A DNA stretch of 61,269 nt from positions 11,857 to 73,125 of the forward strand of contig JABVXV010000308.1 of NCBI GenBank assembly GCA_013365325.1, in the 5' to 3' direction. The notes under the pieces are model-generated. The model did not search any database. It saw only the letters and a list, made by a program, of their open reading frames with translations, and was not told the origin of the DNA. Below are positions 48,135-61,176 of the stretch, piece by piece. The DNA comes from Dipetalonema caudispina (lineage: Eukaryota; Nematoda; Chromadorea; Rhabditida; Onchocercidae). The stretch's first letter is position 1. Each line of letters starts with the position of its first letter. Made by a program: the position numbers and the translations under genes.

Positions 48135-50052
48135 GAGAAAGGATAGCGAAGGAAATGTTTATTGTTAGATTGGAAAACGGATGTTTGGTATTAGTAATGC
48201 GGCAAATTTATGTACATTATTGCTTCCTTCCTCATTAACAGAACGGGGGATTTTCCTAATTTCGATAGATCGATCTGTATACTCTTGTGATGATCATTTT
48301 TCCGCGAGATATTTCAATGATGAAATTATTATAGGAAAAGATTCAATATCATTTTTTGTTTTTTAATAATTCAGGCAATTAATGAAGCACTCATTGGCAT
48401 CTACGATAGGGCAGAAATAGGATGCGCATTGTTCCGCATAATTTTCACATTGAAATTTTCACTTCATGCAATCAGTAATTATTTATAATCGATTACATGT
48501 TTCATAATCATTCCCAATTTATTATCCGTTTCATAATCATTCGTAGTCGATTATATGTTTCACAATTATTTCACAATCAGTTATGCAATTCACGAAATTA
48601 TGGATATGAAGAGATTGCAGAAAATAGAAAAAAAAGTGAAGGATGTCAAACTTTTTCGATGTTTTCTAGTAAAATTCAAAATTTTTTAAAAAATGTCATA
48701 ATTCTGAAATGAAAATTTCAACATTTTGAGATAATGGAACTATTAAATGAAAGCATTTTAAAGGTTATATGAAGCTACTGAAGGATGAATAAATCATCAC
48801 TGAGTTGCAAGAATTTTGTCAAGAAAATTTGGATGTGAATGACCTTGACCTTAGAAATGTTTGAAAAGAAAAAAAAAGAGACAAATGTCTAGTTCTAAAT
48901 TACGCTTTTTTTTTATTTCTCGAGTAATTATTTTTTAAATTAATTCAGATAACAATGAATTATCAACTTTATAACAGAAAGATCAACGGTCAACGAATGA
49001 CTTGTGAGGATTTCGGAGCATAGCTGAGTTTCGATTCAGCGCTTATCATAAAAGTTTAACAGTGATCAGTTCTTTTTCATCGGGACCAAGTATGGAAGAA
49101 CTTTGCGTTTTACTTAAACGTACGTAAGATATTTTTTTCTGCAACATTTCATCATATAGTTGTTACCTGTGTAATGTAAAGAAACGCGGGTTAAAAAATG
49201 GAAAGAATTTGAGTTTGAAATTCAATTTAATTTAACTGGCTGTTATCCAAATTTACATTCATCGTAGATCTGAAACAAAAAGCATTTATTACGCAAATAA
49301 ACAAGAATAATTGTTTCGCAGATGATCCTTAACGTAATTAATTCGCCATAATAAAATCTGGTCAGGAAACTAATCATATCACGATGTATATAGGAGAAAC
49401 ATCGTTGCGAAGCTAAACTTTTACATTCTTGAAAGTTCTTCGAAAACATATCGTGAAAATATTGCTGTGCTAACAATTAAATTCACTAGCAGTTTAGTTA
49501 GCAGACAGATTAGAATGAGTGATTTGACAGCTGATGGTATGACCAATCTTCCAAATAATCTGTAGATATCAACCTTTTTCAAATGATATTATCGATGAAA
49601 TTTAACTATGGATGAAAATTATAAATACAAAAAGAATTCTGAACTTAATTTAATTTATTTTTATATGCAAAATAGTGTTCGAAAAGTTTTACTTTCATCT
49701 TAATTGCTTGAAATAAGAGTTAAATTTTCATTTAAGATAAAATATAAGTTGAAAAAATGAGCCGAAAATATAATGACTATATTGTTGAGTTCTGATTATG
49801 ATAAAAAAGAAAAATGCTGAAATAAACATGCATTTTTGATTGATATTACAAAGGCCTGTAGAATGTCACTATGCATAGGCCTTGTGAATGAGACTTGTAC
49901 TATCAAATGTTTAGATGATTCAATCAGTTAGATATTACTTATCAGAAATTAAGGGGAAAATATTTTATCTTTCTTAACTTATCGTGATAAAACAATGATA
50001 TAATTTGAAAGTTATTAAATCGTCTTCAATAAACTTCGATCAACATTTTGCA
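48135..50052. other. Gene-poor region, right part
   Basis: No exon is supported. A 77-codon minus-strand frame at 49243-49476 has no family resemblance and no good flanking splice sites or poly(A) context. Confidence 0.45.
48490..48580. repeat. Imperfect short repeats
   Basis: GTTTCATAATCATTC occurs twice (near 48498 and 48528), and TCGATTA(C/T)ATGTTTCA(T/C)AAT occurs twice, forming an interlocked imperfect duplication. Confidence 0.6.
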
Positions 50053-50062
50053 TTTATTTATT
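50053..50062 (-). terminator. Polyadenylation signal of the oxysterol-binding-protein-related gene
   Basis: Overlapping AATAAATAAA on the minus strand, about 80 nt after the stop codon at 50138. Good spacing for a short nematode 3' UTR. Confidence 0.55.
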
Positions 50063-50137
50063 TTACTATTTAAACAAAAAATCAAAACAAAACACTTAGA
50101 ATTACTCTCTTTCTTTTTTTCTTTTTTTTTTTTTTTT

Positions 50138-53122
50138 TCAACCGAAAATATTCGGAGAACGAGACCAATCTTTCTGTTCTTTACATTTCCAATATTGGCC
50201 TTGATAAATGTAACGTGGTGTACCGCTACTACGATCAAAACATTTTTTGAACCATATCGGTCGCTGAATTACCTTTTGTCCACTCTCTAACATATCCTGA
50301 AATTTCTGGATAAACTTAAAGTTAAACGGAAAAGAATTGATACATTTCTTATAGCCGTGTTTAATGTAATATATGCAAAGATTGCATTTAAAATTACAAA
50401 AAAAATTTTATAAAAATTATAAAAACCTGATATTTTTTGGTATCAATACGTTGTTTCTCTTCTAATCGTCCTTTTTCTTGATTTGCTCCATCCCAATCAC
50501 CATTTTCCATCATACGCATATCCGGTCTAAGGCGAGAATCGGTTGGCGCTACATCATCCTAAAATGTATCCTTTTGAATGAAATTAAAAAATTTCATAAT
50601 ACAATTTTGCACTTATTTTTCAATTTTACTGTAACATTCGAGTTTATTTTTTTCGATTTTGCAATCGAATTAAAATTTGTTGTTCTGATCTCATTATTAT
50701 CAAATACTTTTTTTTAAAAAAAAAAGAATGCTACAAACTTTGTTACAATTTCACTGCTTAAAACATTAATTTTGAATACATATTTCCTTTTATTTTAGCT
50801 TGCAATATTTCAGTTCTAGCTTTCTGTCAAAATTTAAGACTAATTTCTTTAATTTGCATTTCAAAACTAACTTCTGGTTCATTAAGTTCAATCGCTAAAG
50901 CTGTATAATTGTACATTAATTCTGATTCTTTAGGTTGGGCATTTCTTGTCCAAATAACTTGACCTTCCTGAAAAGAAAAAGAAAGTTCACAATTGCTGAA
51001 TAATGCTTCTAAAACAAGAAATTTATCGAAAGAACAGATCGATTATGTAAGAAAAAAAGAAATAAAGTATATTTTTCTAGAAAGGAATTATTGGTTATCT
51101 GTGGAGAATATATTTAAAGTTAATTAATTATACCATTTTTAAATTATCAGCAACTTATCATCTTTACCAGAAAGCTTTAAAATGTTCAATTTTAATTCTA
51201 ACATTCATAAGTTTCATCAATTATTGAATTGGAATTTCACTACTTCATTCCTCTCAAACATTTGCAATAAAATGCAATGTATGTTTATTATTGAAGTAAA
51301 TCAAATGATTACCTTAAATTTATCATTTCCTTTTCCTATAATACATTTTTGGCTCCAATCACCGATCAGACCATACAATTCTTTCCCGAATTTATCACAT
51401 ATTTTTCCAGTAAAAGTACGTTCGTTATCAGATGAGAAAAATTTATGCCGAGTTAGATTAAATATGCAATTTATACCATCCGGTTTATTCTGTAATAAAC
51501 AACTATTTCCGGATTTTTTCCATTCCCTCATTATTAAGATTAAAATTGCTATTTTTTGAAGAGCTTTTATATAAGCATTACATAATCACAATAAGGGCTA
51601 GTGATGCCCTCAATTCACGAAATTCATGGGTCAAACAAAGGTTACCACACTATTTTCTGCTTCTCAAATGAACGATCATCCATAAATGGTTCAAAACAAT
51701 TATCCTTCCTAGAAGTTGCTTATCATTGATATCTTATTATCTCTTATCATAGATGTATTAACATAAAAACTTGTAATATTTGAGGAACTTACCATAATAA
51801 TACAATTTCCTTCATTATGTACCGTTATTGGACCAATAATAAAACCTTTAACAAGCGTTTTAATATCTTTCATTGTCCAATAAAAGAATGATTTTGTTCC
51901 CTAAAGGAAATTAATATGGCATTTGTACGGGGAAGAATTAAAAGATCTCTTTTAAAAACTGATAATTAGAATCCGGAAAAATGTTTTAAATTCTTACCGG
52001 GAAGAAAATGCTAGCTGTGCCTTTTGGGGAAATTTTCATAATTGTTGCTTGAAATTGAGAATGTACATCTATATCTTCGTCCAGAATCCAACCATTTCCT
52101 TCCGCATGAATTGCGCTAATTGGGGGATGATGACTTACCTACAGTTTTAAACATAGCAATAGAACCCAATTCAAATTAACCGCAAATCTAATAACAAATT
52201 TGAAATTGTAAAATGGAATTTTTTCTTCAGAAGGAAATATCACATTGCAAAATTTACAATTAAGTTTTGCTGTAACTCTCTTAGGAACTGAAAAAAAAAA
52301 GAAAAAATCCGGTAATTAAAAGATATCGTTTACTTTGGGGAAAGCTTGAAAGATAAAATGAAATTGAATTTGTTATAATAATATCAAACATGAAGATAAG
52401 TTTTAAAAAAGTTGAATCATAGATTTGTCAGTTTACTTTTGAATAACTTCAGGGCAAAAATAGGGGAAAGTTAAAAGTTTTTTTTTAGAAAAGTTAGTAA
52501 ACCTAACTAACTAAGCAATGGATAATTGTACTATTCGAACATAAGACATTCCTGAATGGACTGTATACTATAATTTTGCGCCTTTAAAAGGAAATTTAGT
52601 TCGAACCTGTTCCGCGATTGTCCGCCATCCAAGATCAGCCATTCGATCAAATTCATACGTTTCACACCACAACGGGTTGAAAGGTTTGCATGTCCGGAAT
52701 GGTGTATTACAAAGTGTTGAAATAACAAATGTTGCAACATAGATCATCTGAATGTTAAAAATTTTGACTCTAATATACTTTAATTACAGTTCAAAACTAA
52801 AAAAAAAAAAAAAAAAAACATAGCATTATTTCCAAATGCGGAAAATGAAAGAGTAAACATTTTGGTATTAGAAATTCCTCCGCCGATCAATTTCATCCAT
52901 TTTAGTTTATGCTAATTTCCGGAGCGGAAAAGTATTGCATTACTTATATTTACTGAAATTCATTCTGTTAAAAGCTCCAGAAGAACTTGAGAATGGTGTT
53001 TCGATGATTTGAATTAAATCAGAACATTTTCATTTATAAATATATATTTGTTATAGTTTCAAATAAAATTTCAAAGCATTTTCTTGAAATTTTTTTTAAA
53101 GATTTGCAGATTGTTTTTTTTC

Positions 53123-53153
<31 letters not shown>

Positions 53154-56100
53154 CTATAACATAAATCCAAAAAGCTTATTTATAAGCTATGCTATAAATC
53201 CGTTCCTAGCAAACTTATACGATATATCATAAATCTATTCACCTGATCTGCAGGATTATCGAGTTTTGCAGCTTCATCAATCAAATGCGAATATTCCAAG
53301 CATTCAGTCAAACGTTGTATGAAACTCAATGGTTCATTAAAATTTACTGGCAGCGGTATTTTGTATAATTCCTTACCCATTGCATTTTTCAAGAGTGACC
53401 ATAGTGACATTCCTGACCAAATCCATGCAGTTTTTATAATTTTTGTTTGTTTTACAAATGGATTTTCTTTATTAATTGTGTTAAATAGACAAATAATACC
53501 TGTTTTTTTCCGGTACGGTATCCGATTTCGTCTTTTTCGTACACGTTGCTTTGTGCTTCAAAAGAAAAGTAATTTAAAAATTTGAAATTATAACTATTCA
53601 ATTTTTATGTATTCTCTAATTTACTTTTTATCCCAATTGGCACTTACATCTTTTACTTAAATTTGCCATCAATTGGAATGTCCAATAATACTAGAGATGA
53701 AAAAAACTTCAGAAACTTACTCCTTTCTTATATTAATTGCTTCTGGCTTGAAAAGTACCACTGGTGAAGTAAGAAGTAAGTGTTTGTATGATTTCTTCAA
53801 TTTTCCTTCACTTTTGCTAAAAGTTAAAATTCACCTATTCGTGAGAAATAGTAAGAGAAACTTTCTTTAAAGTGGAATTTTAAAAATCACTACTTTTCAA
53901 TCAATATTTTACATTTGAAACCAATTTGTTAATCAAACTAAAGAAAGTTGTAAGCTTCAGAAAATTCTTAATAAAATTTACTCAAATTTTCCAAAAAAAA
54001 AAAAAAAAAATTTCGACAAGTTTCACATATTATGACTTAGTTTCATTGTTTTAATTAAAAAAATAATAATAATGAACTACAAACCTCGAAACCATCGGTA
54101 TTACAGGTACAGTAGTTTTTTCTTTAATCTGAAATATCATCGTGTTTAACACCGGAAATTAAATTTCAACGATAATATCTCCTTTGAAAGGAAGAATTTT
54201 AAGAATAGAAAATTTTACCAATTAAATTTACACTCCGGCTACTTTTACAGTCTTGAAATGAGCAAATTTAATAATATTTTTTAAAAAAAAAGAGAAATAA
54301 AATGACAACATTGTTTATAGAAGATGCAAGTTTTGTCCCCGATGATTCGCTCATTCCGGTTTCACTAAAACTGAATTCTTGCCAAGTGGAAGTTCCTGTT
54401 CTGTAAATTCAAATTGCATTCTTTTTTTTTTTTTTCTTTTTTTGGAACTAATCCAATTTTGCGGAATACGTAGAGTTATATCAATTTACTAATTATTTAA
54501 TAATACTGCGAAAATGTGTTAAATCGTTTTTTCAATGAATGGTTAAATTTCAATTAACTAATATGACAAGTAAATGGAGCAATTAAAAAATTACACTTCT
54601 CCTTCGCTTTCACTATTATCAGCAGCCAAAATTAGATCGTCAAATTTCGAAAGCTCTTCTGATTCAAAACTTGATTTTAATGGTACGGACTGAAGAAATG
54701 GGGATGGATACGATGAATATAAAATACTATGGATATTGAAAATGAAAAATTGAAGAGAATAGTAGGACTGATGGAAGTGGTGGATAGCATAAGAGTACTA
54801 CAATGCAGAATATTCAACAATGGAAATATTACGCTGTTTAATCTTTGATATTTTTGCCATATAATGGTGATAGATATCTTAATTTGAAACATTTGATTTT
54901 ATTTAAAAATTGAAATATTTGAATGCAAAAGGTGTACTGAATCACCTTTTCAATACAATTTAGTTGCTTTGCTTGTAATTCTATCTGACGTAATAAATTT
55001 GAACGCTGTTGAGATTCATAACTTAAATCGTGTACCATACGTTTTATTTCATTCTGCAAAGATTTTGACTCCACAAAATATCTGAAAAAAAGGAGAAACA
55101 ATGGAATGAGCATCAATTAATTGATCGTTAAAATTTAAATTACTTAGAAATGACTAAAATGTTGAAAGAAGTATAGTAGTAAGTAGATAACTTGCTATCA
55201 AATTTCGTTCAATATTAGTATCCATTAAGGTTCTATTTCCATCATCCAAGGCCTAATTGATAGTAACATTGCTTAAACTTTTGTTATTCTACCCTATCAA
55301 CACGACATGATAGTTTAATATTGCAATCATACATAAAAAAATTTTACAAAATTTAAGACTCTAAGCAGTTAGGTTGTATAAAAAAGATTTTGTAAATTAA
55401 AACCTTTTAATTGTTTCCAAACTATTTTGAATATTATCTATGACCTTATGTGATGTATCATCGAGATCTGCTACTTGAGCTTTATCTAATTGTTTACCAT
55501 TTGGAAGTGAATGTCGAAAATCATTTAATTTCACTTCGAGCTTAAAGGAAGCTTGATTTAGTTTCGAAATAGCTGTAGGAATAGAGTAAATATCATTTGG
55601 GGGGAGTAAATTTTACAGATAATGAAGGAAAATAACTTTTAACTGTTAAATAAGATTAAAACTAAATGATCCAATCATGATAGCTTAACCATTAAGATCA
55701 TAGTGAACCAAAATGAAATTTGATTGAAATGATATTATTGATGGTCTGAGCCATAATAATTAGATAAAATTTAACTACTTCGGAATATTAGGTCATTGAG
55801 TACGAAGTTTTTTAAAACTTCATTCTTGAGACATCGTAATTTGGTATTTGCTGTTTATGATGTATAGGATTTTCTACAGCGATAGTTTTCCTATGATCTA
55901 TTCGCTAATCTGCTAAAATGATACGATCAGAATTCGATCGAAATATTATCCAATATTAAAATGAACCGTTTACCTCACGTAAATTTGTATATGTTGTTTG
56001 AAGAGATTGGTCCATATCAGTGATTATTTTTGATGTATTTGATTTTTTTTGTTGTTTTAATGGGGCATTCAAAATTCGCTTCAATTCTTCCTCATCTTTC

Positions 56101-57602
56101 ATTCGTAAATATGCTCTACAACACATTGATATGAAGTATTACCAGGATTGGATATAGTTTGAATAGATCTCTGATCATTTCATTTAAGGCATTTTGGCCA
56201 TAATATAATATTATGATGGAAATGGTCGAGTAATTGTTTTTGAATTAGTTATTTCACTGATACATTTAAAGAAGAAAATCAACGGAAATATTGCAAGTTA
56301 ACATTCCGAAAACCTTGTAGATTTAAGTTTTTCAATCCAATCATCTCGATCTTGGCTTGTTCTCGCTTTTAAATACCAAACACTCTTCTTTGTATAAATC
56401 ACAAATTCTTTCAATCCTCGTGGCACTATATAAATATCCTTAAAATATGCATTTTGCAACAAAATTAAAATCATCCTAAATTATCAATGGTGGAATTTCA
56501 TTTGTATCTCATTGCTGGATGAATGCGACTATTTCATATAATTTCATTATCCGGTTTATTGAAAATGCAGTAAAATTTCCATGTTAGCTTTTTTGAAATG
56601 AACCATAAAATATCAGTTCTGCAAGATTAGCTTATCTAATTCTTTTTCATTTGTGAAATTCTTAATATTTCTTATGGATCTTTTTTTTTTCACTAAAATT
56701 AATATTAGCAAATAAATTCAAACCTTAACATGAATAAATCCCTTGTATTTCTGAGGATTTTCAGCAATTGTTTCATTTTTATAGAAATAGAATTTGCCGT
56801 TATCACGGAGGACGAAATAACTGGTTGAACGGCCAAAACGCCAAATCTTCCTGGCAAGGTAGCCGGATTTTAGGATAGTACCAGTGGTATCGACAACTTG
56901 TACTTCAACATTACTTGGTGACGATGTTGATACGCCCAATGGTAATTCTGATTTTATATTTCTTGTTCTGCATGAAAGTTACGAATTATCATTCATCATT
57001 TATAACGTTTAAATCAAATTTTCAGGAAAGTAGTAAAGATTTGATAAAGAATCCTTCTTGTTTTTAACATTTTTATGTTTTAAAACGAAAAAGCTTTAGC
57101 AAATCATTGAAATTGATAGGCAAATTCCTACCGTAATTTTATAGATCAACCGGTATCTTTGGAAACTCACCTATGGAGGCTAGCAAGCTTTTTTGAAATC
57201 CCACATTTTCCGGATATTTGGGACATTTGATAAAACACTCATCAATATTCCTTTTTCAAAAAAGACTTGTTTGTCATACTTAGATAATAATATATGAGGG
57301 AATTAAAGAAGATTTTTACTAATATATTTAAGTTATGATTAACATTTGAGACAATAGTCTGGATGTCTAAAATATTGGAAAAAAAAAAAAAAACTAAGGA
57401 CCGTATTGTCTCTCAGATCTAAGTAATGTTCTGTTGATGCTGAAAATACATATAACGGATACCTTTCAGGTTCAAATCGAGAACGCCAATAATTGAAATG
57501 GAATAATCGTCCAAGAAATGAGCTTTCAGCAGCACTTTGACCTATTGTTGTTCGACTAGTACTTGATGTACTACTACTGCTTCCACCTCTTTTACTGGAC
57601 AT
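50138..57602 (-). CDS. Oxysterol-binding protein-related protein (ORP), PH + ORD form
   Basis: Lipid-transfer protein moving sterol or phospholipid, usually against PI4P, at membrane contact sites. Exons: 57602-57463, 56967-56724, 56438-56314, 56115-55967, 55572-55404, 55081-54946, 54689-54597, 54128-54085, 53555-53500, 53412-53243, 52747-52607, 52138-51998, 51900-51793, 51489-51313, 50967-50872, 50558-50427, 50296-50138, giving about 759 residues. A Ser-rich start is followed by a PH domain (about 78-169; [20 protein letters not shown] to [13 protein letters not shown]). A helical, probably coiled-coil region (about 220-321) and a basic linker ([14 protein letters not shown]) follow. The ORD (387-759) has [26 protein letters not shown] (463-474), the signature [10 protein letters not shown] (EQ|VSHHPP split by an intron), DSRLRPD and the C-terminal QYWKCKEQ. 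The family norm LLGETYE is changed to LWCETYE. It belongs with the nematode obr genes; which one is unresolved. Confidence 0.92.
53114..53149. repeat. Long T-tract in ORP intron
   Basis: About 36 nt, almost pure T, within the intron between ORP exons 53412-53243 and 52747-52607. Confidence 0.9.
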
Positions 57603-59819
57603 AATTTCATATAAATTAAACAATGATTTAATCCATCTGTTTACTTCATTTTATGAGTAATTCTTATCAAAATTTGCAAATTTTTTTTAGAAAATTTATG
57701 AATTTACATTTTGAAATTCGAAATAAAGCTAGCCTAAACAGTGATGTCACATTAAAATGAAATAAATTTATGAAATTTCTAAATCAAAAATTATTTTTTC
57801 ATAATTGGTTATTCTTCCGATTCTATTATGCCATCCATGAAAATGAATGTATGAAATGGAAATTGAAAAGAATAGGGAAAGAAAATGAAAAGATAATCCA
57901 AGAATCGTAAATTTGACCTAACAAAAAGCAATTTGCCAAGTAATTGTTGAATCAGTGTGGAGGAGAAATTTCGAAGTGGTAATGTTTGTTCTTGATACAC
58001 ATCGAATTCTTCGGAAAACAGGAAGTATTCCGTTTATTACTTTTCATTTCTATACATGAAGATTCCGATAAAGTTATATGCCAAATTTTTTGTTGAATAA
58101 TAACTTTATTTGTTATATGGAGAAGATTATTTACACATGAAATTAGTAGTTTTAATAACTTATTGTCATAAAAAGTAAGTAAAACTACTTGTGCTACTGT
58201 TTCAAATTTTATAACTATGCAACTTTCATTTTTTTTTTTTTTTTTTTATGGTATAATAAATTCCTAATAAAGTTTATAATTTTAATTTAATCAGAATGAA
58301 ATGTAATTTGACATTTAATGAAAGTAATAATTTGAAGAAAAATTCACTCTAATTTTAATTCGTTCAAAAAATATATAGTAGTGTTTTTTGAATTTTCGAT
58401 GAATTAGTTATAGATGAATGTATAATGAGAATTCCATGATGTATTGACGATATTCTCTTGCATATTCTATCTATTCAAATGATATGAATGTAAGAAAAGG
58501 CTGAAGTTAGAGTTCAATTTAAAAGGAAGGACTGGTGAATTGAATGAATTCATATTATTATAATTAGTGCTTCGATCAAGAAATCGATGACGACTGTCGT
58601 CCCATTAAGGGTAATACCATTATCATCAATGGTAAATCACTGTCGTAGTCCAGAAATAATGAAATGCGGGAACCAGACAGCAACAACAACAAAGAAAAAA
58701 CCGTAAAAGTTTCGGAAATATCGATTTTTGAATCCTATAAAATATTGACTGAAATATTTGTTTACACATATTCTAGAATCAGATTTTAAAATTGCACTTG
58801 CAAAAAGAAAAAATGAAATTTAATTATGCTGTCTTGTAGAATAATTTTGGAAAATACGGACAAAAATAATTGAAACCTACGACAACAATAACATTGAATC
58901 ATTTCATTTAAGCTACCTATTGGCTAAATTTTTAATGATTCAGATTACCCTGTCAATTGTTGAATGTTGTATTGATAGTTTTTTCTTGACCTACTATGCA
59001 ATTTCGAAGTATTGCTGTCTAATTTAAGGGAACTCTATAAACCGTTACAACAACTAAATTTTGATGAGATGTCTACTAGATCAGATCAGGTTTTCAGTGA
59101 TCATAATTATTGCTGAATAAGTATCATCAGCGCAACCGTCATCATCATTATCGAATAATAATTACAGGAAGTTGCTGCAATCCTTCTTTTTCACTTCAGC
59201 TCCATGCACTCAGCATTGCAATATTTGACAGTTTCTCCAAACATTCTCTTATTATTCCCTCATTGTCCCGACCTGTAGAATCTACTGCATTGTAGTAATT
59301 GCCATACTACGTATTGTATCTATAAGTGGATTATGATATTACTATAATGTACTTTTGTGATTACTTTTACTTTATTATACAAACAATATCTCATCAATAT
59401 ATCTTTATTTTTTCAAATTAAAATTTAGCATTTTATCTTTTGCTGCTTAAAGTTATCGGCACCAAATATTTTTACAAAATTTTCTTATTCAGGGCGCAAA
59501 TAGAGTTGGCTTTCCGTACAATTTAGTGAATTGAAACTGTTCAAGACATATTTTTACATTAGACTTTTAGACTTTTAAATTACTGGTCCTAGGAATGATT
59601 TGAATTGCTTAAGTAAACAGTGTAGAAAATGACTTGCTACAATTATCATGCATTTGTTTTGATCAATTTCTTAAGCTAAATAACGATCTTGTCTACCATT
59701 TTTTGCTATAATTTCAATAAAGATAATTTATGTCAAAATTGACATAGATTGCTTATTCCATAATCTGACACTTTTTAACTGTATTACCTAAATTTAAATT
59801 TGTTATCTTTTTTACATCA
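57603..59819. other. Divergent intergenic region between the ORP gene and the plus-strand gene
   Basis: About 2.2 kb between oppositely transcribed starts, so both promoters are expected here. It includes a T-run (58230-58247) and a near-palindrome GACGAC-T-GTCGTC near 58588. A 61-codon plus-strand frame at 59110 has no resemblance to known proteins. Confidence 0.45.
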
Positions 59820-59821
59820 GC
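59807..59821 (+). promoter_or_regulatory. Probable spliced-leader acceptor of the plus-strand gene
   Basis: TTTTTTACATCAG ends at 59820, 44 nt before the ATG at 59865, with no recognisable upstream exon. Confidence 0.45.
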
Positions 59822-59864
59822 TATGTTAATGAAGCTGAGGATATGTTGCATTGTTTGATGTTCG

Positions 59865-61058
59865 ATGTCATCGAAAACTGTTTCGGAAATTCCATCTAAG
59901 AGCATTGGTACTGAAAGTGTTTATGCAACTATAAGTTATCGAAAAAAGGAAGTAAATGGTAATACGACGAAATATGCAACATTAGTAAAAGCAGTGCGTT
60001 TCATTTTTTTCAAGTTACACAAAAGTTTTCCGGAAAGGAAATTAGAAAAAAAAAAATGTAATTCCATGTCTTTCCGTATAGTAAAGAATTACGCTAACCT
60101 TATCTTTTTTTTTTTTCATTCCAAATTTTTCAAAATGGATCGATCGAGTGGCAATAGGAATTTTTTTTTTTTTTTTAAACGCACTTGATTTATCCGGGGA
60201 AATTGGTTTGCAACTAAAATCATTCCGAACGGTTTACCGAATCCCGGAATGATTTTGATATTTCTGGTGCCAAGATATTTTTAGAAAAAGTTGTACTGAC
60301 ACTTAAGTATAAAAGAAATGTTACTGGTAAAAGTGTCATCATTTCCAAATTATCAAAGGTTATTAATAAATTTTAAAAGGTTTTTTGATTTAATTTTGTG
60401 CAGAACATTTTGTACATAAGTGACAGCAGAATATAAAAATATGTTAGTTACAGCGAAAGCCGACAAAACTTGAGCATCTCACAAGTAGTCGTAAACGAGA
60501 ATGGCTAGAATCCGGTGTAGAACATGGTTTTATCCGGCTTTATACACCGATTGGATCACGATCTTTGATTTATCCAGTTACGCTTCAAACAACTGTTCAG
60601 GATATTTGTTCCGTTTTGGGTTTTGTAAGTTTGTATCTTCAAATTGGTGGCTCTAAAATCAGGTAAGCATTAATTCATTTTTAGAAAACGAAAGTTTTAC
60701 CTAAAAATTTATTTCATTTTTCATATTGCTTACAATCATAAACATTGAATTTTAACGATTCCACCTCCATGAACTTTGTTAACTGCCACATTTCCCTGTT
60801 TTCTTTCAACATTTTATGTTAAAGGTTTACTAATTGTGATGTGTAAATGGAATACCGTTACGATAAGCCACTTTTTCCATCTGTCTCACGGATCTATTGC
60901 CTTTTAATTGTCTTGTATTTGCAGTAATCTATCAGCAGGAGCATATCCGTTGCAACTTCAAAATCAAATTTTATCAAATATTGGGTATGAAACACAAGCG
61001 GAATGTATGGCTGTTGGCGATGCTCCACATTTAACTCATCTTTTTTGTTTCTTCATTG
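59865..61058 (+). CDS. Protein with RA-like domain, possibly PHLPP-type phosphatase (N-terminal part only)
   Basis: Exons 59865-59993, 60454-60662 and 60925-61058 join in one phase (158 residues), and the gene continues past the right edge. The first 43 residues are Ser/Thr/Lys-rich with no domain. Residues about 60-157 look like a ubiquitin-fold Ras-association-like domain: HGFIRLYTP, a segment like TTVQDICSVLGF, LYLQIGG, then PLQLQNQILSNIGY. A domain of this kind with a PLQLQN motif precedes the PH domain in PHLPP (PH-domain leucine-rich-repeat protein phosphatase, which dephosphorylates AKT). That match is from memory and only the N-terminus is visible, so another RA-domain protein remains possible. 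The upstream ATGs at 59823 and 59842 open short frames. Confidence 0.5.
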
Positions 61059-61063
61059 GTAAA

Positions 61064-61083
61064 TTTATTATTATTATTATTAC

Positions 61084-61146
<63 letters not shown>

Positions 61147-61176
61147 CATTATTATTATTATTATTTATTATTATTA

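Noticed and set aside
49243..49476. 77-codon minus-strand ORF in the gene-poor region
   Set aside because: No domain, no flanking splice or leader acceptor in phase, and chance length.
51182..51559. 125-codon plus-strand ORF
   Set aside because: It lies opposite the ORP exon 51489-51313, which has clear family homology, correct splice sites and phase. The plus-strand frame is its antisense shadow.
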